In this document: positions 62,249 through 64,000 of the stretch, piece by piece | How positions within the stretch are numbered: the first letter of the stretch is position 1 | Layout: each line of letters starts with the position of its first letter | DNA from: Onstottus_B arcticum | Lineage (GTDB): Bacteria > Acidobacteriota > Blastocatellia > UBA7656 | NCBI GenBank assembly: GCA_038040485.1 | Contig: JBBPIE010000003.1 | Coordinates: 186,001 to 250,000, forward strand | Direction: 5' to 3' | DNA: 64,000 nt | Made by a program: the position numbers and the translations under genes | The notes under the pieces: model-generated | Database searches by the model: none | Seen by the model: the letters and a program-made list of their open reading frames with translations, nothing else | Told to the model about the DNA's origin: nothing

Positions 62249-62529
62249 TCATCCGCTACTTCTCATTTTCATCCGGCGCTAGTAGTTCTGATTCGATGGT
62301 TTCTCCGCGGAATCTCTGCGGCTCAGCATCTCTGCGGTTAGTTGGTGTCGAAACCCTACTAGCAGCAAAGTCGCCAAGACGCAGGGACCGAGCTAAGAAT
62401 CGACGTCTCGGAGGCCAGCCATCGAACCGCTAACTTGACAACCCACTTCACCATCCAGTATTCGATATAGTTCTGCTTGAGACGAATTTCTCATCAGTGT
62501 GACCGCTCGAAACGGAACGGAGAGTGTTG
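62249..62529. other. Intergenic region with CTCTGCGGTTAG repeat words
   Basis: The 281 bases contain TCTCTGCGGCTCAGCATCTC and CTCTGCGGTTAGTTGG, related to the inverted repeat at 45243, and CCAAGACGCAGGGACC as a partial complement. No gene is visible. A promoter for ppdK is expected but not identifiable. Confidence 0.5.
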
Positions 62530-64000
62530 ATGACCCACAAATACGTTTACCTTTTTGCCAACGGCAAATCAGACGGAAACGGCTCGATGAAAGACCTGCT
62601 CGGAGGAAAGGGCGCCGGCCTGGCCGAGATGACCAACGCCGGACTGCCGGTCCCGCCCGGCTTCACCATAACCACCGAAGCCTGCAATGCCTACTATGCG
62701 GAAGGCGGCAAGTTCCCTGAGAGAATGTGGGAGCAAACGCTTGAAGCCCTGAGCGAAGTCGAGCGCGCGACCGGCAAGAGGTTGGGCGACCCGGAAAATC
62801 CGTTGCTCGTCTCCGTGCGGTCGGGCGCGAAGTTCTCAATGCCAGGCATGATGGACACGGTTCTGAACCTCGGCCTCAACGATCGCACCCTCGAAGGGCT
62901 TGCGCGGTTGACTCAGAACTCGCGCTTCGCTTACGACGCGTACCGGCGATTCATTCAGATGTTCGGCAAGATAGTTCTGAACATCGACGGGGAGCTGTTC
63001 GAGGACGCGCTCAAGGAAGCCAAGCGCAAAGCTAAAGCCGCGCTGGACACGGATCTCACAGCCAAAGACTTGAAAAACGTCTGCAAAGAATTCAAGAAGA
63101 TCGTCAAGGGTCACACCGGGCTGGCGTTTCCTACGGACCCGCACCGCCAGCTTCAGGAAGCGGTGAAAGCCGTCTTCCGCTCCTGGAACGGCGATCGCGC
63201 GATAGCTTACCGCCGCCGCGAGAAGATTCCCGACGACCTTGGCACCGCGGTCAACATAGTCACAATGGTGTTCGGAAACATGGGCGCCGACTCGGGCACC
63301 GGCGTTGCCTTTACTCGCAACCCGGCAACCGGCGAGAAGAAGCTGTTCGGCGACTACCTCGTTAACGCGCAAGGCGAAGACGTCGTAGCCGGCATCCGCA
63401 CACCCAAGCACATCGGCCAGTTGAATCAGGACATGCCCGAAGTCTACAAGCAGTTCGTCGAAGTCGCCGACACACTCGAACGTCACTACCGCGACATGCA
63501 AGACCTCGAGTTCACAGTCGAGCGCGGCAAGCTGTGGATGCTCCAAACTCGCAACGGCAAACGCACCGGCCCGGCCGCAGTGAAGATCGCGGTCGATATG
63601 GCTCGCGAAGGCTTGATCGACGAGCGCACCGCCGTGCTTCGCGTGCCGCCCGGCGACCTGGATCAATTGCTCCACAAGACCATCGATCCTAAAGCCGAGT
63701 TAAAGGTGCTGGCGCATGGCATCAACGCAAGCCCGGGCGCGGCCGGCGGTCAGGTCGTATTTACGCCTCGCGACGCCGAAGATTGGGCGGTAGACGGGAA
63801 CCCAGTCATACTCGTGCGGCGCGAAACTTCGCCCGAAGACGTGCGCGGAATGGACGCAGCCCAGGGGATTCTCACCTCGACAGGCGGACCTACCTCCCAC
63901 GCCGCAGTGGTCGCTCGCGGCTGGGGCAAGCCCTGCATAGTGGGCGCGGGCGACGTTGACATCAACTACGCGAAGAACGAGTTCACGGCGAACGGCTATC
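62530..64000 (+). CDS. ppdK: Pyruvate phosphate dikinase, 5' part (3' end outside window)
   Basis: About 490 residues are visible. The enzyme interconverts pyruvate, ATP and phosphate with phosphoenolpyruvate, AMP and pyrophosphate. The N-terminal ATP-grasp part shows KDLLGGKGAGLAEMTNAGLP, LLVSVRSGAKFSMPGMMDT and FGNMGADSGTGVAFTRNP. The phosphohistidine domain has LTSTGGPTSHAAVVARGWG with the catalytic His. No stop occurs before base 64000, consistent with a full-length protein of about 880-900 residues continuing downstream. Start is the ATG at 62530. Confidence 0.95.
   Translation, partial: MTHKYVYLFANGKSDGNGSMKDLLGGKGAGLAEMTNAGLPVPPGFTITTEACNAYYAEGGKFPERMWEQTLEALSEVERATGKRLGDPENPLLVSVRSGAKFSMPGMMDTVLNLGLNDRTLEGLARLTQNSRFAYDAYRRFIQMFGKIVLNIDGELFEDALKEAKRKAKAALDTDLTAKDLKNVCKEFKKIVKGHTGLAFPTDPHRQLQEAVKAVFRSWNGDRAIAYRRREKIPDDLGTAVNIVTMVFGNMGADSGTGVAFTRNPATGEKKLFGDYLVNAQGEDVVAGIRTPKHIGQLNQDMPEVYKQFVEVADTLERHYRDMQDLEFTVERGKLWMLQTRNGKRTGPAAVKIAVDMAREGLIDERTAVLRVPPGDLDQLLHKTIDPKAELKVLAHGINASPGAAGGQVVFTPRDAEDWAVDGNPVILVRRETSPEDVRGMDAAQGILTSTGGPTSHAAVVARGWGKPCIVGAGDVDINYAKNEFTANGY

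Noticed and set aside
1..64000. tRNA or rRNA genes and prophage
   Set aside because: No cloverleaf with CCA-like ends, no rRNA signature and no phage structural genes were recognised when reading intergenic spaces; a tRNA scan was not possible.

Overview
The window reads as a piece of a GC-rich Gram-negative chromosome, most likely from the Acidobacteriota (a Blastocatellia-like lineage). This is inferred from gene content: an Oar-type TonB receptor with a carboxypeptidase-like N-terminus, a DUF2934 protein, a transaldolase/glucose-6-phosphate isomerase fusion, many multiheme cytochromes, a secreted caspase-like protein, and intergenic spaces full of several families of small palindromes. There is no rRNA or tRNA gene to confirm the placement.

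Region 1 (1-13724) is a type I-G (formerly I-U) CRISPR-Cas locus, complete except for the 5' end of cas3: cas3 with a C-terminal HD nuclease, csx17 (large subunit), csb1 (Cas7), csb2 (Cas5-Cas6 fusion), a cas4-cas1 fusion, cas2, a leader, and an array of 54 repeats and 53 spacers. The array ends in a perfect 30-base-arm inverted repeat. A RAYT (REP-associated tyrosine transposase) gene and a cluster of its GTAG-hairpin REP elements sit between csb2 and cas4-cas1. REP-like hairpins also lie in frame inside csb2 and in the linker between the Cas4 and Cas1 domains.

Region 2 (14065-27728) is a sugar-phosphate block, all on the + strand: transketolase, transaldolase-PGI fusion, a Cof-type HAD phosphatase, 6-phosphogluconate dehydrogenase, a ROK/polyphosphate-glucokinase-like kinase, 6-phosphogluconolactonase, glucose-6-phosphate dehydrogenase and OpcA. 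Together they cover glucose phosphorylation, the oxidative pentose phosphate branch and most of the non-oxidative branch. An IS200-like transposase with its own palindrome family and a four-helix-bundle gene interrupt it.

Region 3 (27791-37758) combines cyclic-nucleotide signalling and redox. It holds an MscS channel with a cNMP-binding domain, an FHA-GAF-class III cyclase, a class II cyclic-nucleotide phosphodiesterase, an unusual FHA/heptaheme/ferredoxin/flavoprotein membrane protein, and a double-cNMP-domain/4x[4Fe-4S]/membrane protein.

Region 4 (37928-47682, all on the - strand) has a small retropepsin-like/DUF5678 pair and a run of multiheme c-type cytochromes: 9-, 8- and 4-heme proteins, a roughly 10-heme protein with a C-terminal LVIVD propeller, and a tetraheme domain fused to an outer-membrane beta-barrel. 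With Region 3 these could form an electron path from a cytoplasmic flavin across both membranes; this is inference.

Region 5 (48126-64000) is mixed envelope and accessory content: a two-domain GlcG/HbpS-like protein and a downstream decayed copy of its C-terminus, a caspase-like protein, an Oar-type TonB receptor, an exported truncated hemoglobin, a class A beta-lactamase-like protein, an anchored FKBP isomerase, a thioredoxin-fold protein, a Uma2 nuclease and the 5' part of pyruvate phosphate dikinase.
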